Origin: Sebastes aleutianus
Lineage: Eukaryota > Chordata > Actinopteri > Perciformes > Sebastidae
Reading direction: 5' to 3'
Length of the DNA stretch: 64,000 nt
Assembly: GCA_916700875.1 (NCBI GenBank)
Contig: CAKAKS010000013.1
Span: 13,292,596 to 13,356,595, forward strand
Position 1 is the first letter of the stretch. Each line of letters starts with the position of its first letter. The translations under genes were made by a program, and so were the position numbers. Under the pieces are notes generated by a model. The model saw nothing but the letters and a program-made list of their open reading frames with translations, searched no databases and was not told the DNA's origin. This document shows, piece by piece, positions 10,728 through 23,114 of this stretch.

Positions 10728-11513
10728 TAATGCCTATTTCTCTCCTCAAATGTTTTCAGAATCAACTTATGGTGCACGGTTTAGCTATAAAAGGAGAAAG
10801 TTTGTGACGCTGCCGCCATTGTAAAATCTGTTGATGGAACGCCAAGTTGACCGGAGCACAGCCAATAGGAAAGGTCAAAGTCTCCCGTCAGGGGCTAGAT
10901 TTTTTAAAGCCTGAAAACAGAGCCATAAGGAGGTGCAGAAGTCTAGTTTTCTCTCAGAACACTTGAATTACAATATGCTGAAAGGTTATTATGGAATTTT
11001 TGCCCAAAATCCATCCTGACATATTTGAAATCTTTGGAAACTTTGAGATCTTGAGTTGAATCTTGAATCAATTTCTGTGGTTTTTATTTGTGTTTGGCTG
11101 CTCAACATGAGTTTGTATCGATGGATGCACTGATGGAGCTGTCAGAGTTTAAGAGGTGAAGTCACTACGTCTTTATTGATGTAGCAGCACGTTGTCATTA
11201 ATATTAATGACAACTCTGTTTCACTCTTTGTATTTTACAGTTTTTAAAAATCACAATACATATAAAATCGTGAGATAGTTGAATCGTCCCAGCCCTAGTA
11301 AACACCCACTTGATTTGTCTGACTCAGACTGCTGAATCTTCATATTAGTTTCAGTTGAACTTATGAAGTAATTTCTTACAGTGTAGTTGTGTTATGAAGG
11401 GACCACTTCACAGGAGGAATGATTACTGCCACCAATAACTCTTTTAATGTACATATGACATGTGGCTGCTGTTTATAGACATATTTGAACAAATGTGGAC
11501 CTTTCCTGTAAAT
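10728..11513. other. Intron or intergenic sequence with duplicated unit start
   Basis: No gene is seen. 11240-11300 repeats the right end of the 5227-6326 hAT element, and 11300-11513 repeats 8930-9127, so another duplicated unit begins here. Confidence 0.4.
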
Positions 11514-11698
11514 CAGCTATTCTCAACCACTGGGCTGGGGCCCACTGGTGGGCCTCAGAGCGCCAACTAGTGGGCTGCGAAGGTACTGCCAAATGGTTAG
11601 ATTAACCTGCTATTCTGTATTTCAGAGGTTGTAGCGGGCTCAGTTTTAGAGCTAGAGTGAAGATACTGGTATACTGGTATGAAACTAGAAAACCTAAG
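11514..11698. mobile_element. Left half of the CTGTAAAT hAT element, cut by a LINE
   Basis: Matches 9128-9310 with the same CTGTAAAT left flank (11506-11513). The match stops where the LINE sequence begins at about 11699. The right half of the element is not found after the LINE. Confidence 0.65.
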
Positions 11699-12447
11699 GT
11701 ACCTAACCTAATTTTATTTTATTTAACCTTTAATTAACCAGGTTAGTCCCATTGAGATTAAGAACCTCTTTTCCAAGGGAGACCTGGCCAAGACGGTCAG
11801 CAGCAAGAACACAAAGTTGCAGACAGAGACACAAATAGAGATAAAATACAATTCACAAACACTAAAAGCACTAGAATCTATCTAAAGACAAATGGGGGGA
11901 CAAAGGGGAACTTTTCTGGGAGTCAGTTTTACAACAAGGGAAGCTAAAAACATTGGCATGCCATAGAGTCTGCTTCTAAAGCCTTCATTTTAGATTTAAA
12001 AATGTTTAATGATACCAGCTCCTTGATTTTTAGGTCATTTTGGAGCAAATTCCAGGCTTAGGGTGCAGAATATGCAAAAGCCCTTTCCCCAATTTTTGTC
12101 TGAACTTTTGGGACAGAGAGCACAAACAAGTCCTGTGAACGCAGTGAAATCTGTCCACAATTTTTTTGTGTAATAAAAACACTTAAGTATTGTGGGAGCA
12201 GACCCAGAATCACCTTATATATAAAGATGTACCAATGGGAGAGCCTACCGGTTGCCAGTGCAGCCATCCCACCCGAGAGTACAACTCACAGTAGTGAGTC
12301 AGAGCTTTACAATTTGCAATGAACCTCAAGGATGCATGGTAAGCTACATCAACCATATGAAGGCATTAAGCAGAGGTGTGCATGTACAAAACATCTCCAT
12401 AATCTAAAACCGGTAAAAATGTTGTAGAAACAAGACGCATTTTTACA

Positions 12448-13044
12448 TCAAAAGAAAAACACAACTTTAGCCTTAGTTTTTTTTTTTTTTACAAGGTACA
12501 GCACATGTGGTTTAAAAGTAAGGGAGTCATCAATCAAGATGCCAAGGTATTTGTAGGCCTTGACAACCTCTTTCTCCTTTCCACCCACAGTAAGCACCAC
12601 AGGAACATTTTGTGACCTACACTTTGTGTTGAAAAACAACATAAGTTTGGTCTTATCTGCATTTAAAACAAGTTTCAGCTCATGCAGTGTACTTTGCACA
12701 ACAACAAAAGCATTTTGCAGATATTCAACAGCCTGTATAAGAGATGCCGCCCAGCAATATACAACAGTGTCATCAGCACAAAAATGGAAAGAGGCATTGG
12801 ACACATTTTGACCCAGATTATTCACATAAATAGTAAATAAGAGTGGGCCTAATACAGAGCCTTGTGGGCACCTTCTTGTGGACAGATATAAAATCAGCGC
12901 ATAGGCCATCATACCTAATGCACTGAGACCTATTACTGAGATAGCTTGAAACCAAGCATCTGCTTCTTGTGAGAATTCTGAGCTCAGAAGTCTAAGCTTT
13001 AAAACATCATGGTCGACTGTGTCGAAAGCCTTTGGCTGATCCAT
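12448..13044 (-). pseudogene. LINE reverse transcriptase, C-terminal part
   Basis: An open stretch of 198 codons with RT motifs in order: KAFDTVDHD (RT block A), CPQGSVLGPLLFTIY (block B), CADDTVVY (catalytic block C, in which C replaces the usual Y, F or A before ADD) and KYLGILID (thumb side). It is separated by a break from the upstream RT part at 13231-13416 and ends in a lysine-rich run created by a poly-T tract, so it is a relic. Confidence 0.85.
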
Positions 13045-13230
13045 AAAAAGTGTTGCACAATGTTACTTCTTATCAAGCGCTACAGAGATGTCATTGACCA
13101 CCTTCAGTACAGCTGTGATTGTGCTGTGCTTTTTTCTAAAACCAGATTGTTATTTTGATAAAATATCATTGGTGTATAAGAACTCCTTTAGTTGATCACT
13201 TACAAGAGATTCAAGAATTTTAACCAGTAC

Positions 13231-13416
13231 TCATAAATTGGATATTGGCCTATAGTTATTTAAAATACTTGGATCGCCCCCTTTCAATAAAGGGAGAACA
13301 AAAGCAGATTTCCAAATCCTTGGAATTTCCTTAGTCAGCACTGTAAGGTTAAAAAGATATGAAAAAGGCTCTGCTATAAAATCAGCTGCCAGTTTCAAGA
13401 AGTAAGGAACAATCAA
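13231..13416 (-). pseudogene. LINE reverse transcriptase, N-terminal part
   Basis: 61 codons that match the start of LINE RT domains: a hydrophobic helix region, then IPRIWKSAFVLPLLKGGD and NNYRPISNL. It belongs upstream of the 12448-13044 fragment on the - strand, but a frameshift and stops lie between them. Confidence 0.8.
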
Positions 13417-13959
13417 ATCAGGTCCTGAAGGTTTTTCTAGGGGTCTAACCCTTTAAGGCCTTGTGAACTTCCTGTACACAGAAAGGCACAAAATTAAAAG
13501 ACTGACCAGCATACACTGTTGCATCAGTACTGGGATTCACAGATGCAGAGCAGGCAGAGTCAAACAGGCAGCCAGAAGATACAAAGTGCTTGTTTAAACA
13601 ATTTAACATTTCCATTCTGTCATGAATAGCAACAGAATCCTTCTAAACAGAAGTGGGTACAGAACGAGAATTGTTGCTGACGGAGAGAGATTTTATAGCT
13701 TTCCAAAATCTCCTCGGGTCATTTAAGTTTTTTGTGGTGACAGACAAATAATTTGGTCTGATTTGGCTTTTTTGACAAAAGAGGAACATTTGTTTCTTAG
13801 TTGTTTAAAAACAATCCAATCAGTAGCAGAACCTGTTGTCCTTGCTTTAGCCCAGGCCAAGTTTCGTGCATGAATAGTTTCTGCTAGTTTGGGGGAAAAC
13901 CACGGGTTATCACGCCCCTTAACTCTATATCTCCTAAAAGGTGCATGTCTATTTAAAAT

Positions 13960-15054
13960 TTACATAAAACCATCATTAGAAAATGTCCAGGCTGTCTCCA
14001 TATCAGGGATCTGCTCTATTCTAGTCCAATTAAAATGAAACAAATCATGATAAAACCCCTGTTCATTAAAATGTTTAAGATCCCTCTTAAAAATGACACG
14101 TGGTTTTGATTGAGGGATTTTTGTGTTCCTGTTAGCAGCAACAACACAGTGGTCACTTAAATTGTTGCAAAAAACACCAACAGCTGAGAAATTATGAGGA
14201 ACATTAGTCAAGATCAGATCAATTAGGGTGGATCTCTCAGGGTGTTTATTATTTGGATGAGTAAGTGAATTTATCAACTGCGTGAGATTGACAGAATCAC
14301 AAAAGGATTTAAAAAGATCAGATACTGGCTTTAACCAATCCCAGTTAAAATCGGCAACTAAAACAATTTCATTATAATTTAATTTAATTCGCCTATAACA
14401 CCCAACAACAGTTAAACAGAAGCCCTTAGATATTTCTAAACTCACTGCCAGAAATTCCAGTTGTTTGCTAATTGATTCTGTCAGAAATACACAAACGTGA
14501 AATCTTGATTTCACAAATATGGCAACACCACCACCTTTCTTTGGTCCGTCAGAACGATAAACATTGTATCCATCAATGTTAATATCATTATCAGTAACTG
14601 ATTTAGTCAGCCATGTTTCAAATATTACAACAATGTCCACATCTGTAGATTTAACCCATATTCTAACCATGTCCATCTTTGATAACAAGCAGCGCACATT
14701 GAGATGAATAATTTTTAGACCAGACAGAGATTTAAAATCAGATGGCGTCTGAACACACTGCAGCTCTGGGCCCGGGTTAGGTTCCACTTTACCAGATATG
14801 AGTAACAATAAAACATTCAACCATCTCCTATTAACAACGTTACATGACGAGACCTTCGACATCTCATACTTCATGTCCGACTGAGATCTCTCATTGAAAG
14901 CAAAGTAGTTATTTAAAGCCAGAAGGCTTTGAAGGCGGGGTAAGTCTCTGGGGACTTTCGGTGATTTGTGTCCTGTGCCAACCGCTTCGGGGGTTGCATG
15001 GAATGAAAAACAGTCATAGAACAAGTGCTTCCATACACAAAGTTCTGCAGGCAA
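13960..15054 (-). pseudogene. LINE ORF with AP-endonuclease domain
   Basis: 364 codons containing apurinic/apyrimidinic-type endonuclease motifs of LINEs: LKIIHLNVRCLLSKMD (start of the fold), a degenerate metal-binding block (VVIFETWL in place of the usual E-x-W-L context), GYNVYRSDGPKKGGGVAIFV, and near the end the LSDHCVV motif with the catalytic DH. This domain nicks target DNA to prime reverse transcription. The frame is open here, but the RT part downstream is broken. Confidence 0.82.
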
Positions 15055-15425
15055 AATATATTGTTAGATGTACTCACCCAGGAGTGATCACCTGCTCGTA
15101 AGTCCCAAAGAGACAACGTGAAAAGTAGAGACACGAGAAACGCCATTGTCATTGTCCAGAGAGAGTGCGTACCTGTGTATGTGTGTGGGTGTGAAAGCGG
15201 GAGAGAGAGACAGGGCGAAGGAGTGCACTGCGGCCGCCGGCCGAGCAGCGCGGGTGGGGAGGCAGGTGAGAACCTGAGAGCTGGCGAGAAGGCCGCTGGC
15301 AGAGCGGTCCAGACGGGGAGAGGAGATGCGGTGGCAGGGCCAGGTGGAGAGGCCAGGCAGGTGGAGACTGAGAGGCGCAGGAGGACCCAGTAGAGTTGCA
15401 GGATTGGGTTCCGAAGATCATAAAA

Positions 15426-15693
15426 GTTTATGTCCCAATTAAATGGACCAGAAAAGAGATATCCACTCTCTTTGCAGAAATAATGAGTGCATATGCACTA
15501 TTAAAAACTTTGCTTCATTTAACTATGAATTTAAAAAGAATAAGAAGGTTCTTAGTAAAAACAGACGATACTTAACACTGACATGGACTGACATGCTGCC
15601 ATCTTGGATTTGCTTCCACTTCTGTTTTGAGACACACTTGAACAAATGTGGACCTTTCCTGTAAATGACATAAACCTACGACATAAACCTACC
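15426..15693. other. Unit junction with an empty hAT target site
   Basis: 15630-15680 matches both flanks of the 9128-9800 hAT insertion but contains a single CTGTAAAT (15659-15666) directly followed by GACATAAACC. This is the unoccupied state of that site. No gene is seen. Confidence 0.6.
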
Positions 15694-16182
15694 TACTACT
15701 GTCTGATCTTCTGCTATGTTATGAACCATCCAGACCTCTCAGGTCATCTGGATCAGGTCTGCTTAGTGTCCCCAGAGTCAGAACTAAACATGCAGAAGCA
15801 GCATTCAGTTTTTATGCACCAAATATTTGGAACAAGCTCCCAGAAAACTGCAGGACCGCTACAACTCTGACTTAATTTAAAACAAAGCTTAAAACTTTCC
15901 TGTTTGCTGCTGCATTTAATTAAACCAGATAATGATCTTATATACTGCACTAGATCTTTTACTCTTGTATGTTATACTCTATTTTAGCTTCTATATTAGC
16001 TTTTATTTTTAGCTTGTTTTTATTTTCTAATCTTTAATGTTTTTATGTTTTTATAACTGTTTTAATTATGTCTTAATGTTCTTTTGCACTTTGTCGCAAT
16101 GTTCTTGAATGTTGATGTAAAGCACTTTGATTTGCCCTGTTGCTGAAATGTGCTATACAAATAAAGCTGCCTTGCCTTGTCT
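15694..16182 (+). mobile_element. LINE2-like 3' fragment
   Basis: It begins within the RT C-terminal region (a degraded frame including HQIFGTSSQKTA) and runs into a 3' UTR that ends TGTGCTATACAAATAAAG followed by short CCTTG repeats, the usual tail of teleost L2-type LINEs. It is inserted in the CCTACTAAGC sequence of the NLR intron unit. It is 5'-truncated, as normal for these elements. Confidence 0.75.
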
Positions 16183-16547
16183 TACTAAGCTACCAGATAC
16201 AGTAAGAAGAAGGCCATGTAATTAATGAAATAATTAAGTCCAACAAGTCTGATCATTGATATTGATCCTCTAATTCCAGACTTGACTGAGAATGCATGCA
16301 TGCAGCATGTTATAGATGTGTGTTGACATGAATAGGTGTATGAATGTTGTGGTGACATTTGGATGACGTCTGTAGAAGGCTGACATTATGATGATCCACA
16401 ATAACACAATGACAAAGTCACTCTACTCATTTTAGGGAAAAGCTCATTGATTAGGACATAGTAATGTTGAGCTACACATTTAAAACCTGAACACATCTGA
16501 TTGGATTATAAAGTGATATTTATCTTCATCATTTATTCTTTATTCAG

Positions 16548-16721
16548 ATTGAGGCTCTGCAGTTTGTCAGAGATCAGCTGTGCTTCTCTGGCCTCAGCTC
16601 TGAAGTCCAACCCCTCCCATCTGAGAGAGCTGGATCTGAGCTACAACGACCTGTATGATTCAGGAGTGAAGCTATTGTGTGGTTTTCTGGAGAGTCCAGA
16701 CTGTAGACTGGAGAATCTGGG
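16548..16721 (+). CDS. NLR-family LRR exon 4 (174 nt)
   Basis: Acceptor TTATTCAG, donor GTCAGTTC, phase 2-2, intact 58-residue frame with cores SEISCASLASALKSNPSHL and LRELDLSYNDLYDSGVKLL. The last codons read NLG instead of TLR. The intron upstream (16190-16547) closely repeats 6797-7171 and 9809-10185. Confidence 0.78.
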
Positions 16722-17288
16722 GTCAGTTCACTGACTCTCTGTTACTATTATAGATCTTAAATGTTTAATTAACAATTTAACCTAATTTATGCACAAACGT
16801 AACTTACATCCATAAAGTTGTAAATGTCCTTTTCTTCATATTTTCATGTTTCTTGAACTAAATTCAGTCTGCTGTCACAAAAGACTTGTTTCTTAAAGAA
16901 AGTGTAGAAAATGTCCACTGTTAGTTGTTAAAGTAAATGAATGTTTATCATTGTTGGTAAATGTCACATCTTAAGATCCTCTGAACTAATATTGGTTTTA
17001 GATTGATCAAGTTTACTTGTTGAAGTAGTAGAATGCATGCACACAGCCTGTTATTGATGTGTGTTGACATGAATAGGTGTATGAATGTTGTGGTGACATT
17101 TGGATGATGTCTGTAGAAGGCTGACATTATGATGATCCACAATAACACAATGAAAAAGTCACTCTACTCATTTTAGGGAAAAGCTCATTGATTAGGACAT
17201 AGTAATGTTGAGCTACACATTTAAAACCTGAACACATCTGATTGGATTATAAGGTCATTTTTATCTTCATCATTTATTCTTTATTCAG
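16722..17288. other. Intron between LRR exons 4 and 5
   Basis: From about 17040 the sequence again repeats the block that precedes each LRR exon (TGTGTTGACATGAATAGGTG onward). The first 300 bases are unique. No other feature is seen. Confidence 0.5.
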
Positions 17289-17462
17289 ATTGACTTGGTG
17301 CAGGTTGTCAGAGATCAGCTGTGCTTCTCTGGCCTCAGCTCTGAAGTCCAACCCCTCCCATCTGAGAGAGCTGAAGCTGAGTACCAACAACCTGAAAAAT
17401 TCAGATGTGAAGCTGCTGTCTGATCTTGTGGAGAGTCCAAACTGTAGACTGGAGACTCTGAG
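17289..17462 (+). CDS. NLR-family LRR exon 5 (174 nt)
   Basis: Acceptor TTATTCAG, donor GTCAGTAG, phase 2-2, intact frame. The cores are SEISCASLASALKSNPSHL and LRELKLSTNNLKNSDVKLL, where NSD replaces the usual DSG of the loop. It is the last LRR exon seen. Downstream I find no B30.2 exon and no clear terminal exon, so the gene's end is undefined. Confidence 0.76.
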
Positions 17463-18188
17463 GTCAGTAGACAGTTGGAGTCGGTCCATGCTGGTTTCAG
17501 TAGTATTGTTGTGATGTGTTTCCTCAGTTATACTGTGAGAGGAGAACGGTGACACAGAGAGACAGAGAACAGTCAGCCAATCAGATCAGCCAGAAGCTTG
17601 TTGTGATCATGAGTTAGAGTTGATGTGAAGATGTTGTTGTTGTGTTCATGTCTCGAGGAAATTAAGCTGGATTACAGCTGACAGCATCACAATATGTAAA
17701 GAGACAGTGGTCCTCATCCATCAAACTGTTGTACCATCAAATCTGATCAGAAAGTCTTTGTTCTCTCATTGATCAGTTCATCTCTGTCACAGCTCTGAGA
17801 TCGGTCTGACTGAAGCCTCAGATCACTGGCTCTTGTTTCATAGAACCATGGTTACATTTAGTAACCATGATATGGTCTGCCCAAAGAGCTATTAAAGGAG
17901 GGTAACGGGATGAGGGTGTGGAGGTTTAGTGTCTTTTGAACTCGTTCCAGTCACTGAGAGCAGTAAACTGGAATGAGTGACGACCAGAGGAGGTGCAGAC
18001 TTTAGGAACGACCATACTAATGAATTTGCTAGAAGATAAATTGCGGTTACTGTTGGAGATATTGAGGTTGGTTCTGCTGACGATAGTTTTATAAATGAAC
18101 TGTTTGCTGCATCAGTGACTGACAGCTGATGAAGGGAGTCTCTGTAAACACTGATTCATGACTTCTGTTCTCTTCTTCTCTCATCAGC
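17463..18188. other. Gene-free stretch after the last LRR exon
   Basis: No coding segment with family resemblance is found. It ends with a pyrimidine-rich stretch and CTCTCATCAG that could serve as an acceptor for the weak exon candidate at 18189. Confidence 0.35.
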
Positions 18189-18293
18189 TGGGAGCAGAGG
18201 TCTCTGTCAGAGTGAGTGATCAGAAAAGTGGATGTGTTGAGAGGATCAGCCGTGTCTTGATGATCCACAGAGGTTCACCACCTGGACCTGGAT
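18189..18293 (+). pseudogene. Possible relic of an NLR N-terminal exon
   Basis: After a good acceptor (TTCTCTCATCAG) an open stretch reads VSVRVSDQKSG ... MIHRGSPPGPG. Fish NLR first exons commonly carry an SDQK start and an (I)HRGSPPGPGPS-type proline/glycine motif. Here the motif is broken off by a T-rich expansion at 18292-18315. No NACHT follows. It could be a stray neighbouring NLR start or chance. Confidence 0.25.
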
Positions 18294-20613
18294 TTTTTTT
18301 TTCTTTTTTTTTTTCTATTCATTCATATATTCTGATCCCAAAATGCCTCTGCAGAATAGTTCAGTTTATGACAACATAACTGTAGATTAACACATTTAAA
18401 TAGATCTTTCTGCTTTGCTTTGTGTCCCAGCTCCACCCTGTGGAACGATGGAGTTTTGCTGTTTATTTCCATATATTTCTAAATAACAATGGAAGCTAAT
18501 AAAGTTACCCTATTAAAACCGAGCCCTCAGGAAGAGCGCCGGGCTTTGATGCCCATTTTACATAGTGATCAAACGGCGGTACTATAACTTCCGTGTCCGT
18601 CACGTGATGCCATTGGGCCCAAAAAGACTTTCCCCGTAGACTTACATTGAGAAAGAGACGTCTGTAACTCAGAAAATCTTTTTTTTTTAAAGGTGAATCA
18701 ACTTCCCAGTATGAACACTCTAATAGTCCTTATTTAAATAATTAGGTCCTAAAAGTTGTAAAATGCACTAATAGCTGAATCCAGTTATTTCCCTTCCTCT
18801 GTTCATGTGAAAGAGAGCCAGACCGAGGCTGGAGCAAGGGCTGGGAGGAGCAGTTAAAGGAAACACTACTGCTCCTGCTGTATGGGCCCAATGGATGAGG
18901 AAGATCACCGGATGATCCGGGTACTTTATCACTCGGCAGTCGAGCCATCTTGGCATCATACTCCACTGAGACACTCTCAGAGGAATAAACAGGAGCGTCC
19001 GACGCTGTATCCAGCTCTCTTTATACATCCATGATTAAAACCAATACCAGCCATTTCTCATATTATCAAAGATAAATATTTGCTTGTAACAAACAGAAAG
19101 AGTTAGATCAAATCTGAATTCAGTCAAGGCTTCACTTAAGTTTCTCAACTGATTACAAACAGATTACGTCTGGATTTTGATGGAAAGTCAGCACCTTCAT
19201 ATTTTATATAATGTTTGATGTAAAATAAACAAACAGAACTGATTAACATGCATACTTTAGATTTTATATTCACTAATTCCAGTTTCATGTGTGACTCTAC
19301 TAGTTTTCACGTTACATGACTGACACAGACACATAAAGTCCCCCATGGAGCTTTTTCCCCTCAGAAATCCGTGTTGAAGCGGTCGTTATCACCACCGTTC
19401 ATGTTCTGTTGTTCCTGCTGGAACTGCTTTCTGCCAGCAGATGTCACCATTCCCTCTGTTTTACCACAAAGTAGTCTTATCTGAATGGATGCAGTGAACA
19501 CTGAACTGATGATGTGAATGCTTTCTTTCTGACTGACTTGGTTTTGTAAAGGTTAAGTGTCATCATAATGTAGTTAAACTTGATTTAAAATGATGGAAAC
19601 TGGATTTAAAATTAAACTCAGCACACTAGTTGCACAAACTCCCACTTGGACTCAAGTATGAGCTGAATAGAGTTTAGAGGTCAAAGGTCACTGTGACCTC
19701 AGAAAACACATTTTTGGCCATAACTCAAGAATTCATATGCTAATTATGATCATTTCACACAAATGTTTATTATGATAAACTGATGAAGTGATGACATTTT
19801 GGACAGACGTGGATGTAAACTACAACTTGACTGGTTGGGGGAGGCAGACAACTGTGAGGTGGTAATTCTTGTTTTTTTCTTTTCGAAGAGAAAACAAGTT
19901 AATTTATTTCATCAATGTTTAAGTATTTTGAGTTAACTCATTTTAAAATAAGTTAGCTAACTTTGCGATAGTAACAAAGAAATGTAGCTGACGTTAGTGT
20001 TAATGGTCACTTTAATTTTTTTAAAACTTGTTTCTGTGGTTTTCTGTCCACATTTTAAGATGAACACATATATATGTTACTGCACTGGACAGTAAACTCA
20101 TCATTGTAGTAAAGATGAGACTGCAGGTATTTTGTCATATTAGTATTCAACAATGACTGAACATCTGTTGCAAAATAAAAACACATTTTAATCAGTTTAC
20201 CAAGTTGTGATTGTATTTCCAAATCCAGGTTGCTGGAAACGGCACGTTCTTGCTCTTTTTTGTAAAACACAAGCTAAACGCTCACACCTTTTATATGATA
20301 ATGGAATTGTATATTGGAAGAAACATCAATATAAACAAATGTAACTCGTATGATAATAAAATACATTTTAAAATTGTGCTTCACATTGTACTAACTGAGC
20401 AATAAGATGTGTCATTTCTAGCTACCATCTGTGTTTGGATTATGAAAAAGAGTTGCACAGTTGCAACGCAGGAAAATGGCTGAAATAATTTTTTATTGTG
20501 CAACAGACAAAATAATTTTTCATCCAGATATTCAGAAGAATATTATTTGTATACGTCTGTAAAAGAAAACAAAACAGAAAATATACTTAAGTTTTATACC
20601 AAATAGACTTATT
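18294..20613. other. Gene-free region with diffuse repeats
   Basis: No gene is supported. About 18520-19030 and 19660-19880 look like old interspersed repeats (the second contains GGTCAAAGGTCACTGTGACC and GCCATAACTCAAGAATTC, a pattern common in fish repeats). The rest is unremarkable AT-rich DNA. Confidence 0.35.
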
Positions 20614-20685
20614 AGATAGATAGATAGACAGACAGACACATAGATAGATAGATAGATAGAGAGATAGATAGATGGATAGATAGAT
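20614..20685. repeat. GATA/GACA tetranucleotide microsatellite
   Basis: An interrupted (GATA)n with GACA and GAGA variants, followed by TTTATTGATCCCAAAGGAAATT, a LINE-like 3' tail (to about 20720). The microsatellite may have grown from the end of that retrocopy. Confidence 0.9.
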
Positions 20686-20995
20686 AATTTATTGATCCCA
20701 AAGGAAATTTGGGATCGTCCCAACACCAATACACCTTAAAAAGAGATAGGTTATGTTTAGATTATTAACATGATTTAAAGATAAAGCTGAGATCTCTCCA
20801 TTCCTACACCACCATGTTCTTGTTTGGTTGGCTTCAGCTATGTTACTAGATTAGGTTTAACACCCTTCATCCACCACACAACCACACATCCATCTGCTGA
20901 CAAACTGATAACACTGACTTACACACCTTCATCACCTCACTATGTCTTTTGGGTTATTGTATGTTTAGTAATAAACTACTTGTACACCTCTCTTG

Positions 20996-20996
<1 letters not shown>

Positions 20997-21055
<59 letters not shown>
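20997..21055. repeat. (CA)n microsatellite
   Basis: About 29 uninterrupted CA units. Confidence 0.97.
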
Positions 21056-21057
<2 letters not shown>

Positions 21058-22774
21058 TGTTCATCTTACTTACAGGAGGACAGTGCGCCTGTGCAAGGAG
21101 GCTGATGCTGCCTTCATGGCTACAGGAAAAGTCACAATTATGAGAAAGAACACTGAAATGACAAATGGAAAAGGTAACGTTAGGTAGGTAAGTGAGCAAG
21201 TCTGCATATTCTCTGAACAGGAGTGTTTTGGGGGAAAAATTGTAACAGTGAAGAAATTGTTAAGAGGTAGCCAATATTATTTTCTTAATACACTTAAGGC
21301 ACAGACCAATCATATTCTCTCAATGAAACAATATTGGATTTATGTTGAAGGGTGTATTTGAAATGGAACTAAAGGTTATTTATAGGATTTTTTCCTAAAA
21401 GATACTGACAACCTATTTTTCACTTAAAAACTTCTTATCTTGAATGCAAATTTGTATATGTGGTCACAAAAACAACCTGATTCTAATGTATATATTTATG
21501 TATCTTCACCCATTCAAGTCTGTGTAGTGTTCCCTTCAGTTCTTGCTTTATCCTTCATATATTATTTTCAGATTAATTAAAATTATAATAAAATTACAAA
21601 ATGTTTTAAAATTAAATACACTGTTAACTATAGGCTACACCTTCTAACGTTGACGTATATATGCAAATAATTAAGGTTAACTAAGCTATAGATTAGTAGA
21701 GTGAACCCTGAATGAAACACTGAAACGTCTGCTAATGCTACATTCAGCTAAAAACCGCGAGATATTTCCCCAGGAGTTAGTGAAGACTTACACAGAGTTA
21801 ACTTAGATCAGTGAATATTAGACTTACTTACTTATTTAGCCAGAAAGACAACCTCAACAGGATGATAATGTTCTGTGTATGCTGGATATGTAGTTTAGCA
21901 GCTAGCTAACGTCAACTAGGTTGTGTCTGTCCGCTTGTTGTTTTAATGTAGTTTGCTGACCCCTGCTGGACAAAATAGAAAAGCACAGGTGTAATTAATC
22001 CAGCCAGGTCAGTGAGACAGTAGTTCTGTAGTAAAATTAAGTTGGCAAAACTATTACATTATTTAGTCATTTCAAATGTATTCCAATTGTTTAACAGACC
22101 CCAATTGTTTTTTCTTTTCTTTTATTCAATCAAAAAAAATAAAAATATATATATATATATTTTTGTTTCTTACATTTTATTTGTTGTATAATTTATTTTA
22201 TTTTTATATTATTTTTGTATTTTTTATATTCACTGACATTTTTGTAATGAAAAATCTGAACATGTAGCCTACTTTATGTTTCTAAATAAAGTATTGACAT
22301 GGAAAAAATAGTATTACTGTAGTTGGACCATACAATTTGACAGTTTTCCCCATGTCTTCCTGCTAATGCCTCACATTTGTCTTCTTAAAGGCCCGGTTTT
22401 TCTGTTCGTCAGCTTATAATACACCTATGTTTTTTTTGTTATGTCAAAATGTCTGCCATGAAAAGGCCCTGCATTTTTGTGTCCTAAGGAACTAATATAT
22501 TCCCAGAGCACAAAAGAATGATTAGCCTATTTATGTATTACATATAACAAATCAAATGACAAAACAGTATCATAATTACAGTCATTTTTCTTTGTGATTT
22601 AGACTAGAGGGTCTCTGCTCTAGTAAAACAGCCTAGTCATTTTAATAGTGAAAACTTTGTTTTCTATACATATTTTACGGTTATGTTGTCTCTTTATTTT
22701 AGCATATTTTATGGTTTCATTCTGCAGTTTTATTGTAAAAAAAACGTCACTTTGTTTAGGTATCCTCTACTATG
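21056..22774. other. Gene-free AT-rich region
   Basis: No coding segment or repeat with definable ends is seen. T-rich open frames around 22076-22270 and 22648-22890 are composition artefacts. Confidence 0.4.
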
Positions 22775-22889
22775 CTATTATTATTATTATTATTAGGCTA
22801 TTATTCGTATTCATCTTCTTTTTCTTAGTATTTTTATTTTTATCATTATTATTAGGCTATTATTCTTATTCATCTTCTTCTTCTTAGTA

Positions 22890-22922
<33 letters not shown>

Positions 22923-23081
22923 GGCTATTATTCATCTTCATCTTCTTCTTAGTATTTTTTATTATTATTATTATTATTAATAATAAGCTATTCTTCTTCT
23001 TCATCTTCTTAGTATTTTTATTATTATTATTATTATTATTATTAATAAGCTATTCTTCTTCATCTTCTTCTTCTTAGTATG

Positions 23082-23114
<33 letters not shown>

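Larger units (their letters stand above)
11699..15425 (-). mobile_element. LINE retrotransposon, nearly full length, decayed
   Basis: A non-LTR element on the - strand. The 3' end is near 11699-11790 (TTAACCAGG-TTAGTCCCATTGAG when read on +), reverse transcriptase lies at about 12450-13420, endonuclease at 13960-15054, and a GC-rich probable 5' region at about 15060-15425. An apurinic-type endonuclease followed by RT places it among APE-type LINEs (CR1/L2/I/jockey-like). I do not assign the clade. Frame breaks separate the domains, so it is not active. A 3' piece of the same family lies at 38289-39470 on the + strand. Confidence 0.85.

Noticed and set aside
15118..15421. Overlapping GC-rich open frames on both strands
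   Set aside because: They fall in the probable 5' region of the LINE; open because of low stop-codon frequency in GC-rich DNA.
22076..22887. T-rich frames encoding Phe/Ile/Leu-rich peptides as membrane proteins
   Set aside because: Composition artefacts in AT-rich simple sequence.
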